The position numbers were made by a program, and so were the translations under genes. A stretch of 55,100 nt of DNA, taken from positions 60,343 to 115,442 of the forward strand of contig JAKOMT010000001.1 of the NCBI GenBank assembly GCA_022241475.1, given 5' to 3'. The notes beneath the pieces were generated by a model. That model ran no database searches and was not told the origin of the DNA. It was given only the letters and a program-made list of their open reading frames with translations. Below, piece by piece: positions 8,475 through 17,081 of this stretch (the first letter of the stretch is position 1; every line of letters starts with the position of its first letter). Source of the DNA: Microvirga sp. (GTDB taxonomy: Bacteria; Pseudomonadota; Alphaproteobacteria; Rhizobiales; Beijerinckiaceae).

Positions 8475-9541
8475 GCTCCGAGCGCGCCTTCGAACGTGAC
8501 GCGGGCGCCCTCGCCGCGAGGCGTGATCCGCCCGAAGACGAAGGGCGCTTCGCCCGCCTCGCTCAGCGCCGCCGTAACCGCCGCGACGTCTGCCTCCGCG
8601 ACGACGACGATCATGCCGACTCCGCAATTGAACGTGCGCAGCATCTCCGACTGCGAGACGCCTCCCGCCCGCGCCAGCCAGCCGAAGACCGGCGGAACGC
8701 GGATCGCGCCGATGTCGAGATGGGCGCCGAGCTCCGGGCCGAGCACGCGCGGGACGTTCTCCGGAAAACCGCCCCCCGTGATATGGGCGAGCGCCTTGAT
8801 AGCGCCCGTCGCGCGGATCGCGGAAAGCAGCGGCTTGACGTAGATGCGCGTCGGTTCGAGCAGCGCTTCGCCGAGACTGCGCGCGGGCTCGAACGGCGCG
8901 GGCGCGTCGAAGGAGAGCCCTTCGCGCGCCACGATCCGGCGCACGAGCGAGAATCCGTTCGAGTGGACGCCCGAAGAAGGCAGGCCGAGGATGACGTCGC
9001 CCGCGGCGAGGTCCCCGCGCGGGAGAAGCTCGCCGCGCTCGGCCGCGCCGACGGCGAACCCGGCGAGATCGTAATCGTCGCCCGCGTAGAGCCCCGGCAT
9101 TTCCGCCGTCTCCCCGCCGATCAGCGCGCATCCGGCCTGCAGGCAGCCCTTCGCGATGCCGCTGACGATGGCGACGCCTGCGGCCGGGTCGAGTTTGCCG
9201 GTGGCGTAATAGTCGAGGAAGAGCAGCGGCTCCGCGCCCTGCACTACGAGATCGTTGACGCACATGGCGACGAGGTCGATCCCGACCGTGTGGTGGATCC
9301 CCGTTTCGATGGCGATCTTGACCTTCGTGCCGACGCCGTCGTTCGCCGCGACGAGGATCGGATCGACGAAACCCGCCGCCTTGAGATCGAACAGGCCGCC
9401 GAAACCGCCGATCTCGCCGTCGGCGCCGGGCCGGCGCGTGGAGCGCACGAGCGGCTTGATCGCGTCGACCATGGCGTTCCCGGCGTCGATGTCGACGCCC
9501 GCGTCTGCGTAGGTCAATCCGTTGCGCGGCGTCTCGGCCAT
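8471..9541 (-). CDS. purM: Phosphoribosylformylglycinamidine cyclo-ligase (AIR synthetase)
   Basis: The ATP-dependent enzyme closes the imidazole ring to form aminoimidazole ribonucleotide (step 5 of purine synthesis). The 356-residue protein begins with [14 protein letters not shown], has ATP-binding [10 protein letters not shown] and [15 protein letters not shown], then [25 protein letters not shown] and the later [14 protein letters not shown] motifs. All are diagnostic of PurM within the PurM/SelD/ThiL superfamily. It is translated ahead of purN with a four-base overlap. The 151-base gap to the divergent phosphatidyltransferase gene must hold its promoter. Confidence 0.96.
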   Translation of the reverse strand: MAETPRNGLTYADAGVDIDAGNAMVDAIKPLVRSTRRPGADGEIGGFGGLFDLKAAGFVDPILVAANDGVGTKVKIAIETGIHHTVGIDLVAMCVNDLVVQGAEPLLFLDYYATGKLDPAAGVAIVSGIAKGCLQAGCALIGGETAEMPGLYAGDDYDLAGFAVGAAERGELLPRGDLAAGDVILGLPSSGVHSNGFSLVRRIVAREGLSFDAPAPFEPARSLGEALLEPTRIYVKPLLSAIRATGAIKALAHITGGGFPENVPRVLGPELGAHLDIGAIRVPPVFGWLARAGGVSQSEMLRTFNCGVGMIVVVAEADVAAVTAALSEAGEAPFVFGRITPRGEGARVTFEGALGA

Positions 9542-9692
9542 GGCGCGCCCCTTCTGCGGACAGGATGCGGGCAGTTAAGCCGGAGCGAGCGCGCAAGCAA
9601 GCGCGCCGCCGCCGATTTCCGAGGAATTCGCGGGAAAGTTCGCGCTCGACCGAGAAACGTGCGCAACTGACGATCATTCGACGGGGGAGCGC

Positions 9693-10223
9693 ATGACGAT
9701 ACCCAACCTCATCACGATCTTCAGGCTCGTGCTGGTCCCCGTGGTGATCGTGGCGATCCTCGAGGAAAGCTGGCTCGCGGCCTTCCTGTTCTTCGTGCTC
9801 GCCGGCGCCTCCGACGGCGCCGACGGCTATATCGCGCGGCGCTTCGACATGCGCAGCAAACTCGGCGCGTTCATCGATCCGCTCGCGGACAAGGCGCTCC
9901 TCGTCGCGATCTTCGTCACCCTCGCCATCGTCGGAATCCTGCCCGGCTGGCTCGCGGTCGTCGTGGTGTCGCGGGACGTCATGATCGTCATGGCCGTGCT
10001 CGCGTCGTGGCTGCTGAACCAGCCCGTGGAGATCGCGCCCCTGATGATCTCGAAGGTCAACACTTTCGTTCAGATCGCCTTTGCAGCGCTCGTCCTCGGC
10101 TCCCTGGCGTTCACATTCGATATCGGCTCGCTGACGGCGGCGCTCGCGTTCGTCGTCACGGCCTTGACCATCGTCACCGCCGCCGCCTATCTCGTGGTCT
10201 GGTTGAGGCACATGACGCGGTGA
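9693..10223 (+). CDS. CDP-alcohol phosphatidyltransferase family protein (PgsA/cardiolipin synthase-like)
   Basis: The 176-residue inner-membrane protein carries the complete CDP-alcohol phosphotransferase signature near residues 41-67: DGADGYIARR, then KLGAFIDPLADK, which supplies the spaced aspartates that bind Mg2+ and CDP-diacylglycerol. Five or six hydrophobic segments surround it. Members transfer a phosphatidyl group to glycerol-3-phosphate, phosphatidylglycerol or another alcohol. Size and sequence are PgsA-like, but a second PgsA usually exists elsewhere in these genomes, so the exact product is uncertain. A GGGGGAG ribosome binding site lies a few bases before the ATG. The gene is first in the plus-strand run leading to hdaA and ppk1. 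Confidence 0.85.
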   Translation: MTIPNLITIFRLVLVPVVIVAILEESWLAAFLFFVLAGASDGADGYIARRFDMRSKLGAFIDPLADKALLVAIFVTLAIVGILPGWLAVVVVSRDVMIVMAVLASWLLNQPVEIAPLMISKVNTFVQIAFAALVLGSLAFTFDIGSLTAALAFVVTALTIVTAAAYLVVWLRHMTR

Positions 10224-10263
10224 GCGCGCGTCCGGCTCCGGCCGTCCTTGAAGCGAGGCCCGC

Positions 10264-11358
10264 ATGACCGTCCAGAGGCAGGTCGGATTTTGGATCGCGG
10301 CGCTCGTCGCGCTTATCCTGTTTCTTTGGACTTTCAGCAGCGTGCTCCTGCCCTTCGTGGCGGGCCTCGCGCTCGCCTACATGCTCGATCCCGTGGCGGA
10401 CAGGCTCGAGCGGCTCGGCCTCGGCCGCCTCGGCGCGACGCTGCTCATCCTCGCAATCTTCGTGCTGGTTTTCGTGCTGCTGCTGATGCTGGCCCTGCCG
10501 ATCGCGTTGCGAGAGCTGATGGCGTTCCTCCAGACGCTGCCGAGCACCGTGACGCGGCTTCAGCAGCTCGCCATGGAGCACGGGGGCCCGGTGCTCGGGT
10601 TCTTCGGGCTCGAAGGAGGGGCTCAGGACCTCGAGCGCTCGATCGCCGACATGGTGTCGCAGGGCAGCGGCTATCTCGTCGCCTTCATCGGCTCGGTCCT
10701 CGCCGGCGGCCAGGCGGCCCTCTCGATCGTCTCGCTCCTCGTCGTCACGCCCGTCGTCGCGTTCTACGTCCTCGTCGACTGGGACGTGATGATCCGCACC
10801 GTCGACGGCTGGCTTCCCGTCCGCCATCGCGAAACCATCCGCGGCCTCGCCCGCTCGATCGACGACGCGCTCGCCGGCTTCATCCGGGGGCAGGCCGCGC
10901 TCTGCCTGATCCTCGGCTCCTTCTACGCGATCGCCCTCTCCCTGATCGGACTGAACTTCGGCGCGCTCATCGGCATGACGGCGGGCGTGCTGAGCTTCAT
11001 TCCATATGTCGGCTCGCTCACGGGCCTCATTCTCTCGGTCGGCGTCGCCATCGTGCAGTTCTGGCCCGACTATTTCTGGATCGGGGCGACGCTCGCGATC
11101 TTCGTCTTCGGGCAATTCGTTGAAGGCAATTTCCTGTCGCCCAAACTGCTCGGGCGGTCGGTGGGCGTGCATCCGGTCTGGTTGATGTTCGCGCTGTTCG
11201 CCTTCGGATCGCTCTTCGGTTTCCTCGGCCTGCTGCTCGCGGTGCCGCTCGCGGCGATCGTGGGCGTGCTCGCCCGCTTCGTCCTCGGGCGCTACCTGGC
11301 GAGCCCGTATTACAGCGAGGGCGGCCGAATAATCGCGCCGGAGGACAAGGATGCCTGA
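10264..11358 (+). CDS. AI-2E family transporter / PerM-type permease
   Basis: The 364-residue membrane protein has about eight hydrophobic segments and the family's characteristic C-terminal stretch, with VGSLTGLILSVGVAIVQF and FVEGNFLSPKLLGRSVGVHP. The family includes TqsA and PerM, and some members are Na+/H+ antiporters, so the substrate is not predictable. It lies 40 bases after the phosphatidyltransferase gene and its end overlaps hdaA by eight bases. The permease next to hdaA is a recurrent alphaproteobacterial arrangement. Coding call secure; function inferred from family only. Confidence 0.88.
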   Translation: MTVQRQVGFWIAALVALILFLWTFSSVLLPFVAGLALAYMLDPVADRLERLGLGRLGATLLILAIFVLVFVLLLMLALPIALRELMAFLQTLPSTVTRLQQLAMEHGGPVLGFFGLEGGAQDLERSIADMVSQGSGYLVAFIGSVLAGGQAALSIVSLLVVTPVVAFYVLVDWDVMIRTVDGWLPVRHRETIRGLARSIDDALAGFIRGQAALCLILGSFYAIALSLIGLNFGALIGMTAGVLSFIPYVGSLTGLILSVGVAIVQFWPDYFWIGATLAIFVFGQFVEGNFLSPKLLGRSVGVHPVWLMFALFAFGSLFGFLGLLLAVPLAAIVGVLARFVLGRYLASPYYSEGGRIIAPEDKDA

Positions 11359-12121
11359 AGAGCCCCCGCCGTCGCGGGGACGAGGGCGTCGCGACGATGC
11401 GTCGCCGCCGCAGCTAGCCTTCGACCTCCCGCTCGAACCGCGCTACGGCGGCGAGGATTTCCTCGTCGGAGCCTCGAACGAGCGGGCCTATTCGCTCATC
11501 GAATCCTGGCCCGAATGGCCGGATCCGATCGCGCTGATCGAAGGCCCGCCCGGTTCGGGCAAGACGCATCTCGCGGCCATCTGGGCCGAACGCGCGCGCG
11601 CCTGGACGGTCGACGCGGGCGCGGTGACGCTCGCCAATGTCCCCTATCTCACCTCGAACCGGGCGCTCGTCATCGAAGACGCCGACCATCCGGGCCTCGA
11701 CGAGGCCGCGCTGTTCCATCTGCTCAATCTCGCGCGCGAGCGCGCGACGTTCGTGCTCGTCACCGGCGCTGCGCCAGTTTCACGCTGGGGGCTGACGACG
11801 CCGGACCTGCTCTCGCGGCTGCGTCTCGCGCCGAGCGCGCGAATCGAACCGCCCGACGACGCGCTGCTGAAAGCCGTTCTCGTCAAGCTCTTCGTCGATC
11901 GGCAGCTCACCGTCGACACGCGCGTCGTCGACGCCCTCGCGCTGCGCATCGACCGCTCCCTTGCGATGGCCGGGGCCGTGGTCGAGGCGCTCGATCAGGA
12001 GGCGTTGCGGCGCGGAAAGCGCGTCACGCGCGCGCTCGCCGCAGAAATCGCCGACAGGATCACGGGCGGGCGAGCCGACGACGCGGATTCCGGCGTTGAG
12101 GGGGAGCGCAACGGCTCCTGA
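11351..12121 (+). CDS. hdaA: HdaA, DnaA-related regulatory inactivator of replication initiation
   Basis: The 256-residue protein resembles the AAA+ core of DnaA without the C-terminal DNA-binding domain. Near the N-terminus (about residues 20-26) is QLAFDL, a consensus beta-clamp-binding motif. Walker A is [10 protein letters not shown] (about 64-73) and the Walker B-like strand is ALVIEDAD. HdaA docks on the DNA-loaded clamp and stimulates ATP hydrolysis by DnaA, preventing re-initiation. The poorly conserved first 18 residues are basic and probably disordered. The start overlaps the preceding permease gene by eight bases, and ppk1 follows 82 bases later. Confidence 0.9.
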   Translation: MPEEPPPSRGRGRRDDASPPQLAFDLPLEPRYGGEDFLVGASNERAYSLIESWPEWPDPIALIEGPPGSGKTHLAAIWAERARAWTVDAGAVTLANVPYLTSNRALVIEDADHPGLDEAALFHLLNLARERATFVLVTGAAPVSRWGLTTPDLLSRLRLAPSARIEPPDDALLKAVLVKLFVDRQLTVDTRVVDALALRIDRSLAMAGAVVEALDQEALRRGKRVTRALAAEIADRITGGRADDADSGVEGERNGS

Positions 12122-12203
12122 CGCTGTATCATCACACCGTCATGAAAGCAGCGTGAAGTCGCCCGCGCGCGCGAAGCGCGTCTCAAGGCGAGGAGTGCCC
12201 ATC

Positions 12204-14426
12204 TTGTCACCGTCCAACGTCACCACGACCGTCGCGACCATCGATCGGCCTCTCGAGGAGGAGCGGGCGATTGATCCCGCAGCCGAGGGAGCGGCTCTGG
12301 CCGCCTCGCCCGAGCGCTTCATGAATCGCGAATTGTCGTGGCTCCAGTTCAACCGCCGCGTGATGGAGGAGGCCTCGAACCGCGCCCATCCGCTGCTCGA
12401 ACAGGTGCGGTTCCTGTCGATTTCGGCGAACAACCTCGACGAGTTCTTCATGGTCCGGGTGGCGGGCCTCAAGGGTCAGTTGCGCGAGGGGGTGACGGCC
12501 GTCTCGCAGGACGGGCTCACGCCGGTCGAGCAGTTGACCGAGATCGGGCGCGAAGTGGCGATACTCGCCGCCGACCAGCAGGCGCGCTGGCGCGAATTGC
12601 GCGACGACCTCCTCGACGAGGGCATCCTGCTGATCGACGACGAGCATCTGACCAAGTCGGAGCGCGCCTGGCTGGAAGACCACTTCCTGCACCACATTTT
12701 CCCGATCCTGACGCCGCTCGCGATCGACCCGGCGCACCCCTTCCCCTTCATCCCCAACCTCGGCATGTCGATCATGCTGAAGCTGCGCCGGCAGAGCGAC
12801 GGACGCCTGCTCAACGCGCTGATCCGGCTGCCGCTCAAGATCGATCGCTTCGTGCGCATCCCCGATTTCGCCGAGACGGGCGCGATGCGCTTCATCACGC
12901 TGGAACAGACCATCGTCATCCATACGGGCCGGCTCTTCCCCGGCTACGAACTGATCGGCACCGGCTGCTTCAAGGTGGTCCGCGATTCCGACATCGAAAT
13001 CGAGGAAGAGGCCGAAGACCTCGTGCGCGTGTTCGAAACCGCGCTGAAGGAGCGCCGCCGGGGCTCGGTCATCCGGCTCGAGATGGAGCGGGGCATGCCC
13101 GAGGATCTCGGGGCCTTCGTCGCGGCCGAACTCGACGTGGCTCTCGAAGAGGTCGTCACCATCGACGGGATGCTGGCGTTGGCCGATCTTTCGCAGATCG
13201 TCTCGCTCGAACGCCCCGGCCTCAAGTTCAAGCCCTACAACCCGCGCTTTCCCGAGCGGATCCGCGAGAAGAACGGCGATTGCTTCGCCGCGATCCGCGA
13301 GAAGGACATCATCGTCCACCACCCCTACGAATCCTTCGACTCGGTCGTGCAGTTCCTGTCGCAGGCGGCGCGCGATCCCAATGTCGTCGCGATCAAGCAG
13401 ACGCTCTACCGCACGTCGAACCAGTCGCCGATCGTCGCGGCGCTCGCGGAGGCCGCGGAGGCCGGCAAGTCCGTGACCGCGCTCGTCGAGCTGAAGGCGC
13501 GCTTCGACGAGGAGGCCAACATCCGCTGGGCGCGCGATCTGGAGCGAGCCCACGCGCAGGTCGTCTTCGGGTTCATCGAATTGAAGACGCACGCCAAATT
13601 GTCCATGGTCGTGCGGCGCGAGGGCGGGCAGCTGATCAGCTACTGCCACATCGGCACGGGCAACTATCACCCGATCACAGCGCGCATCTACACGGACCTC
13701 TCCTATTTCACCGCAGATCCCGTGACCGCGCGCGACGTGGCGCGGATCTTCAACTTCATCACCGGCTACGCCGAGCCGGCGGAGCTGGAGAGGATGGCCG
13801 TCTCCCCGGTCAATCTGAAGAAGCGCCTCCTGCAGCATATCAGCGAGGAAGCCGCGCACGCCCGGGCGGGGCGGCCGGCGGCGATCTGGCTGAAGTGCAA
13901 CGCCCTCGTCGACGCCCAGATCATCGACGCGCTCTACGCGGCGAGCGGAGAAGGCGTTCAGATCGACCTCGTCGTGCGCGGCATCTGCTGCCTGCGGCCG
14001 GGCATCCCCGGCATTTCGGACAACATTCGCGTCAAATCCATCGTCGGGCGTTTCCTGGAGCACAGCCGCATCTACGCCTTCGGAAACGGCGGCCCCCTCC
14101 CCGGCCCACAGGCGCATGTCTACATTTCGTCGGCCGATCTGATGCAGCGGAATCTGGACCGGCGAGTCGAGGCGTTGCTGCCGATTCTCAATCCCACCGT
14201 GCATCAGCAGGTGCTCGACCAGATCATGCTCGCGAATCTGCTCGACAACCAACAGAGCTGGCGTGTACTTCCCTCCGGCGCGAGCGAACGCATCAAACCC
14301 GCCGAGGGAGAGGAGCCGTTCAACGCGCACAAGTATTTCATGACGAATCCCAGCCTCTCGGGGCGGGGGAAATCGCTGAAGACTTCGAGCCCGCGAGCGC
14401 TTTCAAAACGTGGACATCGCAACTGA
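12204..14426 (+). CDS. ppk1: Polyphosphate kinase 1
   Basis: This membrane-associated enzyme reversibly polymerises the gamma-phosphate of ATP into polyphosphate. The 740-residue protein has the N-terminal [16 protein letters not shown] domain and the [12 protein letters not shown] region. The catalytic domain includes [11 protein letters not shown], whose His is the phosphorylated residue, and [10 protein letters not shown]. The second essential histidine is in [13 protein letters not shown]. No ATG lies where the family begins. TTG at 12204 is favoured because AGGAG (12191-12195) sits eight bases upstream; GTG at 12195 (three residues longer) is the alternative. ppx follows directly, so polyphosphate synthesis and breakdown are encoded together. 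Confidence 0.93.
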   Translation: MSPSNVTTTVATIDRPLEEERAIDPAAEGAALAASPERFMNRELSWLQFNRRVMEEASNRAHPLLEQVRFLSISANNLDEFFMVRVAGLKGQLREGVTAVSQDGLTPVEQLTEIGREVAILAADQQARWRELRDDLLDEGILLIDDEHLTKSERAWLEDHFLHHIFPILTPLAIDPAHPFPFIPNLGMSIMLKLRRQSDGRLLNALIRLPLKIDRFVRIPDFAETGAMRFITLEQTIVIHTGRLFPGYELIGTGCFKVVRDSDIEIEEEAEDLVRVFETALKERRRGSVIRLEMERGMPEDLGAFVAAELDVALEEVVTIDGMLALADLSQIVSLERPGLKFKPYNPRFPERIREKNGDCFAAIREKDIIVHHPYESFDSVVQFLSQAARDPNVVAIKQTLYRTSNQSPIVAALAEAAEAGKSVTALVELKARFDEEANIRWARDLERAHAQVVFGFIELKTHAKLSMVVRREGGQLISYCHIGTGNYHPITARIYTDLSYFTADPVTARDVARIFNFITGYAEPAELERMAVSPVNLKKRLLQHISEEAAHARAGRPAAIWLKCNALVDAQIIDALYAASGEGVQIDLVVRGICCLRPGIPGISDNIRVKSIVGRFLEHSRIYAFGNGGPLPGPQAHVYISSADLMQRNLDRRVEALLPILNPTVHQQVLDQIMLANLLDNQQSWRVLPSGASERIKPAEGEEPFNAHKYFMTNPSLSGRGKSLKTSSPRALSKRGHRN

Positions 14427-14436
14427 AAAGTTCCTG

Positions 14437-15945
14437 ATGCGCGATGACGCGCCCGGCCGCCTCAAGGTCGGGCGCCCCGTCGCCATTATCGACATCGGCT
14501 CGAACTCGGTGCGTCTCGTGGCCTATGAAGGCCTGACCCGCGCGCCGACTCCGATCTACAACGAGAAGGTCCTCTGCGGCCTCGGCCGGAACGTGATCTC
14601 GACGGGTCGCCTCGACGAGGAGGCGGTCGATCGGGCGCTCAAGGCGCTGGCGCGGTTCAAGATCCTGTGCGCGACGATCCGGGTCGGCGACGTCCGCGTG
14701 CTCGCGACCGCGGCCGCGCGCGACGCCGAAAACGGCGCCGAATTTCTCGCCCGCGCCGAGGAGGCCATCGGCCAGCCGATCGAGCTCCTGTCGGGCGCGC
14801 GCGAGGCCGAGCTGTCGGCGATCGGCGTCATCTCCGGCTTCCACAAGGCGGACGGGATCGTGGGCGATCTCGGCGGCGGCAGCCTGGAGCTCGTCGACGT
14901 CCGCGACCAGCGCGTCGGGGACAGCGTCAGCCTGCGCCTCGGCGGCCTCGCCCTGCAGGACCTCTCCGACAACTCGCCGCGCCGTGCGCGCAAGATCGTG
15001 CGCGACGCGCTCGAAGGCGCGACGCCGCTCGCCGCGCTGGCCGGCCGGGCTTTCTACGCCGTCGGCGGAACCTGGCGCGCGCTGGCCCGGCTCCATATGG
15101 CCGAGCGGAACTATCCGCTGCGCGTCATGCACGATTATCGCATCGACCCGCAGGACGGCCTCGCCTTCATGGAGCTTCTCGAAAGGGCCGATCCCGCCAA
15201 TCTGAAGGAGATCGACGCGATCTCGGCGGCGCGCCGGCCGCTCATCAAATACGGAGCGATCGTACTCGAAGAAATCATCCGCGCCGGCGCGCCGTCGGCG
15301 ATCGTCACCTCCGCGCTCGGCGTCCGCGAGGGCGTCCTGCACGAGCGTCTCGACGAAGAACTGAAGAGCGCCGATCCGCTGATCACCGCCGCGGCCGATT
15401 TCAACCTCCTGCGCTCCCGCTCGCCCGGCCATTGCGTCGAACTGATCGGATGGACGGACGGGCTGTTCCGGACGCTGGAGATCGCCGAGACCGAAGACGA
15501 ACAGCGGCTTCGCCACGCCGCCTGTCTGCTGGCCGACATCGGCTGGCGGGCGCATCCCGACTACCGGGGCGAGCAGAGCCTCAACATCATCGCCAACGGG
15601 GCCTTCGTCGGCATCGACCATCCGGGCCGCGCCTATCTCGCCCTCGCGAATTTCTTCCGCCACGAGGGTCTCTCGATCGAGAAGGCCAGCCTCTCGCTGA
15701 AGAACCTCGCGACGCCGCGCCTGATCGATCTCGCGCGGATCCACGCGGGGGCTTTGCGCGTCGCCTACCCGATCTCGGTCGCGATGGAAGGCGTTCTGCC
15801 GCGGACGGCGCTCTTCGGGAAGAGCGGCCGGGTCGTGCTCGGCCTTCCCGAAGACATGGCTCCCCTCGCGGGCGAACGCCTCATGGGACGCATGCGTCAG
15901 CTCGGGAAACTGTTGGGGCGCGAAGCCCGCATCCAGATCGGATGA
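14437..15945 (+). CDS. ppx: Exopolyphosphatase (Ppx/GppA family)
   Basis: The enzyme removes terminal phosphate from polyphosphate, or pppGpp in GppA-type members. The 502-residue protein has the actin-like ATPase fold signatures: AIIDIGSNSVRLVAYE near the N-terminus, TAAARDAENG, and the phosphate-binding IVGDLGGGSLELVDV. A C-terminal HD-like helical domain completes the family architecture. The ATG at 14437 gives a natural start close to the first strand. A GTG at 14410 inside the end of ppk1 would add nine residues and cannot be excluded. The position immediately after ppk1 argues for a role in polyphosphate turnover rather than (p)ppGpp metabolism, although the two are not separable by sequence alone. 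Confidence 0.92.
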   Translation: MRDDAPGRLKVGRPVAIIDIGSNSVRLVAYEGLTRAPTPIYNEKVLCGLGRNVISTGRLDEEAVDRALKALARFKILCATIRVGDVRVLATAAARDAENGAEFLARAEEAIGQPIELLSGAREAELSAIGVISGFHKADGIVGDLGGGSLELVDVRDQRVGDSVSLRLGGLALQDLSDNSPRRARKIVRDALEGATPLAALAGRAFYAVGGTWRALARLHMAERNYPLRVMHDYRIDPQDGLAFMELLERADPANLKEIDAISAARRPLIKYGAIVLEEIIRAGAPSAIVTSALGVREGVLHERLDEELKSADPLITAAADFNLLRSRSPGHCVELIGWTDGLFRTLEIAETEDEQRLRHAACLLADIGWRAHPDYRGEQSLNIIANGAFVGIDHPGRAYLALANFFRHEGLSIEKASLSLKNLATPRLIDLARIHAGALRVAYPISVAMEGVLPRTALFGKSGRVVLGLPEDMAPLAGERLMGRMRQLGKLLGREARIQIG

Positions 15946-16004
15946 ATTTTGCAAATGCGAAACAATGTTGCGACGCAGCAATCATAAGTGCGATTTTTTG
16001 TGCG

Positions 16005-16213
16005 TGAAGGTTATGGAAGGTGGTGACAAGCGGGATTCTTCGCCCTATAAGAATCTCCACCAGATCGCCTGAAATACGTAATAAAGACGGGCGCGGGGCA
16101 CGGTCCAAGTCTGGGGAGGGATACGCCAGAACGCCCTACAATGGGCAGTTTCGCAGAAGGCAGGCAATAACGACTTTCAAGCAAGCAAGGCTAACGCCTT
16201 GCTTTTTCTTTTT
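16005..16213 (+). ncRNA. Candidate small RNA (or long ppx 3' UTR), unassigned
   Basis: A stretch upstream of a strong terminator can form ordered structure. GGTGG (16019-16023) pairs with CCACC (16057-16061), enclosing GATTCTT (16034-16040) paired with AAGAATC (16049-16055). A second hairpin is GCCC (16133-16136) with GGGC (16143-16146). GAAGGT near 16016 can also pair with ACTTTC near 16174-16179 to close the whole region. There is no coding frame. It may be an independent small RNA, perhaps 6S-like in size, or only the 3' untranslated end of the ppk1-ppx message. Both 5' end and identity are guesses. Confidence 0.3.
16183..16213 (+). terminator. Intrinsic terminator after ppx / candidate small RNA
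   Basis: AAGCAAGGC (16183-16191) and GCCTTGCTT (16196-16204) form a perfect nine-base-pair stem with the four-base loop TAAC. The stem runs directly into TTTTTCTTTTT. The T-run follows on the plus strand only, so it terminates plus-strand transcripts, not the convergent DUF1467 gene. Confidence 0.85.
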
Positions 16214-16294
16214 GCGGGTGGCGCTTTCGCCGACAAGGCCGTCTGTCCGTCAAACTAGACCCGCGCCCGGCCTCCCGCGCTGAATCTGTACTTG

Positions 16295-16633
16295 TCAGCC
16301 CAGTCCGGCGAGCGGCAACAGGGCGGCGGCGAGATTGAACACGAAGCCCGCGACGATCGTCGTCCAGATCGCCTTCTGACGGAGCGCGGGCTGCGCCGGA
16401 GCGCCCGGCTCAGAGCCGGCCACGACGTCTCCCGCCTCGATCTGGCTGCGGACGCCGAACGGCAGGACCGCGAACAGCATGATCCACCAGACCACGAAGT
16501 AGAGCGCCAGCGCCCCCGTGACGCCGAGCCCGAACGCGGTCGTCGATACGACGATCGCCGCCGCCATCAGCGCGACGACCGTGACGATCGTGGCGCCCGT
16601 CGAGCGGGCGATCATCCTGATTGCGGCGACCAT
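16295..16633 (-). CDS. DUF1467 family membrane protein
   Basis: The 112-residue protein has two or three hydrophobic segments (about 12-35, 36-55 and 90-110). Between them is the family's conserved stretch LYFVVWWIMLFAVLPFGVRS, then GSEPGAPAQPALRQKAIWTT. DUF1467 proteins are short inner-membrane proteins of unknown role found in alphaproteobacteria, usually encoded right after methylmalonyl-CoA epimerase, as here. The start at 16633 lies two bases after the mce stop and uses GAGGAGG at the very end of mce as its ribosome binding site, which suggests translational coupling. It appears to be the last gene of the long nuo-birA-rnj-mce run. Confidence 0.85.
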   Translation of the reverse strand: MVAAIRMIARSTGATIVTVVALMAAAIVVSTTAFGLGVTGALALYFVVWWIMLFAVLPFGVRSQIEAGDVVAGSEPGAPAQPALRQKAIWTTIVAGFVFNLAAALLPLAGLG

Positions 16634-16635
16634 GG

Positions 16636-17040
16636 TCAGACCTCCTCGATCTCGACGAGCGTGCCGCAGAAATCCTTCGGATGCAGGAACAGCACGGGCT
16701 TCCCGTGCGCCCCGATCTTCGGCTCGCCGTCGCCCAGCACGCGCGCGCCCCCGGCGACGAGCCTGTCGCGCGCCGCGCGAATGTCGTCGACCTCGTAACA
16801 CACGTGGTGGACGCCGCCGTCCGGAGCGCGCTCTAGGAACTTCGCGATGGGCGAGTTTTCACCGAACGGCTCGAGCAGCTCGATCTTGGTGTTGGGGAGC
16901 TCCACGAACACCGTCGTCACGCCGTGCTCGGGAAGCGGAACCGCGGCCGAGACGCGGGCGCCCAGCGTGTCGCGGTAGACCGCCGTCGCCTTCTCGAGGT
17001 CGCGCACGGCGATTGCGACATGGTTCAGGCGACCGATCAT
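16636..17040 (-). CDS. mce: Methylmalonyl-CoA epimerase
   Basis: The 134-residue protein is a single vicinal-oxygen-chelate unit. It begins RLNHVAIAVRDLEKA (metal-ligand His at about residue 7), continues with TKIELLEPFGENSPI and GGVHHVCYEV, and ends GTLVEIEEV, where the Glu is the last metal ligand. The enzyme interconverts (2S)- and (2R)-methylmalonyl-CoA in propionyl-CoA assimilation or in the ethylmalonyl-CoA pathway. Length matches the family exactly. It lies 41 bases after the RNase J gene and two bases before the DUF1467 gene, all in the same direction. Confidence 0.92.
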   Translation of the reverse strand: MIGRLNHVAIAVRDLEKATAVYRDTLGARVSAAVPLPEHGVTTVFVELPNTKIELLEPFGENSPIAKFLERAPDGGVHHVCYEVDDIRAARDRLVAGGARVLGDGEPKIGAHGKPVLFLHPKDFCGTLVEIEEV

Positions 17041-17081
17041 CCCGTCACTCCCCTCTCACGCCCCGCTCACGCGGAGCCGCT

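Larger units (their letters stand above)
15946..16294. other. 349-base gene-free region: palindrome, structured stretch, terminator
   Basis: No plausible coding frame. The left part (15946-16015) is clearly AT-richer than its surroundings and contains the near-perfect palindrome TGTTGCG-A-CGCAGCA (15966-15980). A hairpin-forming stretch follows from about 16019 to 16146 and then a strong intrinsic terminator (16183-16213). Beyond 16214, before the convergent DUF1467 gene, I see nothing distinctive. Confidence 0.6.

Noticed and set aside
12207..14330. A 707-codon open frame on the minus strand
   Set aside because: It lies wholly opposite ppk1, is Asp/Gly/Arg/His-rich with no motif, and is a codon-bias shadow of the high-GC gene.
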